Source of the DNA: Xanthobacter sp. NM-25
GTDB taxonomy: Bacteria > Pseudomonadota > Alphaproteobacteria > Rhizobiales > Xanthobacteraceae
Reading direction: 5' to 3'
Length of the DNA stretch: 64,000 nucleotides
NCBI RefSeq assembly: GCF_022138605.1
Contig: NZ_JACBFS010000007.1
Span: 130,001-194,000, forward strand
Numbering within the stretch: position 1 is the first letter of the stretch; each line of letters starts with the position of its first letter. Under the pieces are notes generated by a model. The model worked only from the letters and a program-made list of their open reading frames with translations. It ran no database searches and was not told where the DNA came from. Below, piece by piece: positions 61,872 through 64,000 of the stretch. A program made the position numbers and the translations under genes.

Positions 61872-62731
61872 ACCGCGCCCGCATCCAGCCCGCCGCCGCC
61901 GACCACGCGCGCCTCGCCACCGCTTTTCCGCAGGCCATGGCGCCGGACCCCGCCACCCGGGTGCGCCTCCTCGTCACCGCTGGCGCGGCGCTGGCCCTTG
62001 CGCTGTTCGGCTTCTGGCACCTGGGCTTCAATTTCGATCGGCTCGGCACCGGCCTTGGCCAGCTCGCCCATTTCATCACCTTGATGATGCCGCCCGATCC
62101 CGGCACCCAGCTGCCGCTCTACATCCACGCGCTGTGGGAAACCCTGGCCATCGCCTTTCTGGGCACGTTGCTGGGGGCGCTGATCGCCTTTCCGTTTGGC
62201 TTTCTCGCCGCCAAGAACGTCATTGCCAACATCTTCGCCCATTTCGCCGTGCGCCGGGTGCTCGACACCGTGCGCGGCGTGGACAAATTGATCTGGGCGC
62301 TGATCTACGTGACCGTGGTGGGCCTCGGCCCGTTCGCCGGCATTCTCGCCATCGCCACCGCCAGCATCGGCGAATTGGGCAAACTGTTCTCCGAAGCGGT
62401 GGAGGCCCTGGACCGGAAGCCGGTGGAAGGGGTCACCGCCAGCGGTGGCTCGCCCATGGAGGCGGTGCGGTTCGGCATGCTGCCCCAGGTGCTGCCGGTG
62501 CTGGCGAGCCAGTTGCTCTATTATTTCGAATCCAACGCCCGCCAATCCACCATCGTCGGCATTGTCGGCGCCGGCGGCCTCGGCCTGCACCTCGCCGAGC
62601 AGATCCGGGTGCTGGAATGGCAGAAGGTGTCGTTCTTGATCCTGATGATGCTGGTGATGGTGGGGGTGATCGACTTCATCTCCTCCCGCCTGCGCTTCGC
62701 CATCATCGGCCGCGCGCCGACCAGCGTGTGA
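61868..62731 (+). CDS. phnE: Phosphonate ABC permease PhnE (second copy)
   Basis: 287 residues. Same fold as the first copy but well diverged: ETLAIAFLGTLLGALIAFPFGFLAAKN, GLGPFAGILAIATASIGELGKLF, EAA loop KPVEGVTASGGSPMEAVRFGMLPQ and QSTIVGIVGAGGLGLHLAEQI. The two PhnE chains most likely form a heterodimeric channel. It ends 6 bases before the convergent phnF stop. Confidence 0.95.
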   Translation: MNRARIQPAAADHARLATAFPQAMAPDPATRVRLLVTAGAALALALFGFWHLGFNFDRLGTGLGQLAHFITLMMPPDPGTQLPLYIHALWETLAIAFLGTLLGALIAFPFGFLAAKNVIANIFAHFAVRRVLDTVRGVDKLIWALIYVTVVGLGPFAGILAIATASIGELGKLFSEAVEALDRKPVEGVTASGGSPMEAVRFGMLPQVLPVLASQLLYYFESNARQSTIVGIVGAGGLGLHLAEQIRVLEWQKVSFLILMMLVMVGVIDFISSRLRFAIIGRAPTSV

Positions 62732-62737
62732 GCCCGT

Positions 62738-63523
62738 TTAAGGCTTGAACACCAGCTGCACCCGGTCCGCGGCGAAGGCGGAGCGGCCCCATTGCAGCGG
62801 TCGCCCGTTCGGCTCCACATCCACCCGCTCCAGCACCATCACCGCGCGGCCGGGCGCAAGGCACAGCTGCTCCATCTCCCGCGCCGTGGCCGGGCGAGCG
62901 GTGAGCCGGGTTTCGCGGCGGCGGTAGTCCTCGATGCCCAGCGTAGCCAAGGCCCGGGTGAGGGAGCCGGTGGCGGCATAAACGAGATCGAGATCGGGGC
63001 AGCGGGCCGCCACGAAATAGGCGCAGCCCACGGAGATGGGCACCCCATCGGCCTCATGGATGCTCTCGATGCGCAGCACCGGCGTGCCTTCCGCCACCGC
63101 CAGCTCTCGCGCCACTTCGGCATCGGCGGGCTCCACCCGGGCCTCCAGGAAGCGGCCGAACGGCTCGCGGCCGCCGGCCGCGACGATCTCCGAAAAGCGA
63201 GTGCGCGGGCCGATGGGATAGCGTAGCGGCGGCTCCTTCACGAAGGTACCACGGCCCGCCGTCGCCTCGATCAGGCCGGCTTCCGCCAAAGCGGCGAGGG
63301 CACGGCGCAGCGTATGGCGATTGACGCCGAAGGCCCGCGCCAGATCCGCCTCCACCGGCAGCCGCTCCCCCGGACGCCAGCGGCCGGACACGATGTCCGC
63401 TTCCAGCCGCTCGGCGATCTGCCGCCACACGGTCACCCCCGTACCGCGCGGCACGCTGCCGGCCGGCAGGTCCTCAACGCCACCCGTCCCAGCGCCGGTG
63501 GGCGCGTCCTCGTCGTCCGTCAT
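62738..63523 (-). CDS. phnF: PhnF, GntR/HutC-family regulator of phosphonate genes
   Basis: 261 residues. GntR winged helix VWRQIAERLEADIVSGRW...LPVEADLARAFGVNRHTLRRAL then a HutC/UTRA ligand domain (RYPIGPRTRFSEIVAAGG, VLRIESIHEADGVPISVGCAYF). The RTRFSE segment is typical of PhnF. Start uncertain: ATGs at 63523, 63559 and 63607. The predicted promoter -10 (63609-63614) rules out the last. Divergent from phnG; likely represses it and itself. Confidence 0.92.
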   Translation of the reverse strand: MTDDEDAPTGAGTGGVEDLPAGSVPRGTGVTVWRQIAERLEADIVSGRWRPGERLPVEADLARAFGVNRHTLRRALAALAEAGLIEATAGRGTFVKEPPLRYPIGPRTRFSEIVAAGGREPFGRFLEARVEPADAEVARELAVAEGTPVLRIESIHEADGVPISVGCAYFVAARCPDLDLVYAATGSLTRALATLGIEDYRRRETRLTARPATAREMEQLCLAPGRAVMVLERVDVEPNGRPLQWGRSAFAADRVQLVFKP

Positions 63524-63599
63524 CGGAATGTGACCATCCACCCGCACACTGCGTCCCATTCCAGCCACTCTGCCCTCCCCGATGCCCTTCTGGCAATCT

Positions 63600-63637
63600 T
63601 TGAACATTTGTATAGACTATTAGATAAATAGGGTCTA
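63600..63637. promoter_or_regulatory. Divergent phnF/phnG promoters with a HutC-type operator
   Basis: Plus strand (phnG): -35 TTGAAC (63600-63605), 17 bases, -10 GATAAA (63623-63628). Minus strand (phnF): -35 TAGACC (63637-63632), 17 bases, -10 TATACA (63614-63609). The word GTATAGAC (63610-63617) fits the GT-N-TA-N-AC core of HutC-family operators and lies over the phnF -10 and the phnG spacer. A partial second copy, GTCTAGTG, is at 63633-63640, and CTATT-AGATA-AATAG (63617-63631) is a palindrome between them. Confidence 0.65.
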
Positions 63638-63691
63638 GTGAAGCGTCCGTGATGCCGCCGCGGCTGGTGCCGCCCTGCGATCGAGACCGCC

Positions 63692-64000
63692 ATGATCCCC
63701 GACACCCCACCTGAGGCTGCGGCGACACCGGCCGGCGCCCCCGGTTTTCCCCTTCCCCCCACCGATGGCGCGACTCCAGAGGTGGCCCAGCGCCAGGCGG
63801 TGATGGGCCTCCTCAACCGCGCCACCCTCGCCGAACTGCAGGCCGCCATCGAGCGCTTCCAGCCGCTGCCGAAGGTGCATGTGCTGCGGCCGCCGGAGGT
63901 GGGGCTGGTGATGGTGCAGGGCCGCACCGGCGGCGACGGCGCCCCCTTCAATCTCGGCGAGGCCACCGTGACCCGCGCCGCCGTGCATCTGGATGGCGGC
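63692..64000 (+). CDS. phnG: C-P lyase subunit PhnG (3' end outside window)
   Basis: 103 codons visible, open to the window end. After a Pro/Ala-rich N-terminal extension of about 30 residues, the reading AQRQAVMGLLNRA..., LRPPEVGLVMVQGRTGGDGA and PFNLGEATVTRAAVHL matches PhnG, part of the PhnGHIJ core that makes the ribose-triphosphate phosphonate from ATP. phnH-phnI-phnJ are expected just beyond the window. Start ATG 63692 has a weak ribosome site; the extension relative to E. coli suggests a later start could be used. Confidence 0.93.
   Translation, partial: MIPDTPPEAAATPAGAPGFPLPPTDGATPEVAQRQAVMGLLNRATLAELQAAIERFQPLPKVHVLRPPEVGLVMVQGRTGGDGAPFNLGEATVTRAAVHLDGG

Overview
The window is chromosomal DNA from a GC-rich alphaproteobacterium. 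Gene content points to Hyphomicrobiales, most likely Xanthobacteraceae (Xanthobacter/Azorhizobium/Starkeya-like). This is inferred from the bolA-dnaJ-cobS-cobT order, an alphaproteobacterial-type IHF beta subunit, a ligase-associated Lhr helicase, and a 101-residue secreted protein of a type I associate with Bradyrhizobium/Xanthobacter relatives. It is not proven by a marker search. I see no IS element, prophage, CRISPR array, tRNA or rRNA. The only structural RNA is RNase P RNA. Genes are dense, and many neighbours overlap by 4 or 8 bases.

Layout. 0-11 kb: end of an M23 peptidase, an unknown exported protein, clpB (minus, with a clear terminator), a MOSC protein, a LysE-type exporter, gyrB and ligA. 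11.4-11.8 kb: rnpB. 11.8-20.9 kb: a tesA-like arylesterase divergent from a YbbA/YbbP-type ABC pair, a DUF3422 protein, an alpha/beta hydrolase, an MBL hydrolase, a DUF1045 2H-phosphoesterase (a phosphonate-associated family) and kpsF. 20.9-28 kb (minus): an OFA-family MFS transporter, then an NtrC-class regulator, histidine kinase, DjlA-like protein and amidase. The transporter has a -24/-12 promoter and the regulator carries GAFTGA, so this looks like one sigma54 circuit. 28-33 kb: diguanylate cyclase, GNAT, HAD nucleotidase, LprI-like protein, queC and bolA. 33-38 kb: dnaJ-like gene, cobS, cobT and a phytase-like esterase coupled to cobT. 38-42 kb: qmcA/nfeD pair and the Lhr helicase. 42-46 kb: ftsW-murG-murC, a fragment of the division/cell-wall cluster. 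46-50 kb: NUDIX, sppA, ihfB, lapA, and cysT/cysW without binding protein or ATPase. 50-58.5 kb: small secreted protein, asd, a Trm112-like protein and a set of metabolic enzymes. 58.6-64 kb: phosphonate locus phnC-phnD-phnE1-phnE2 (plus), phnF (minus) and the start of phnG (plus), which runs off the end and presumably opens the C-P lyase operon.

The best second-look items are regulatory: the sigma54 transporter circuit; the phnF/phnG divergent promoter with a GntR/HutC-type operator; a strong hairpin inside the phn transport operon; and an unexplained palindrome cluster beside a 26-codon hydrophobic microprotein frame. I did not find a convincing undescribed multi-gene defence or biosynthetic system; the window is mostly core genome.
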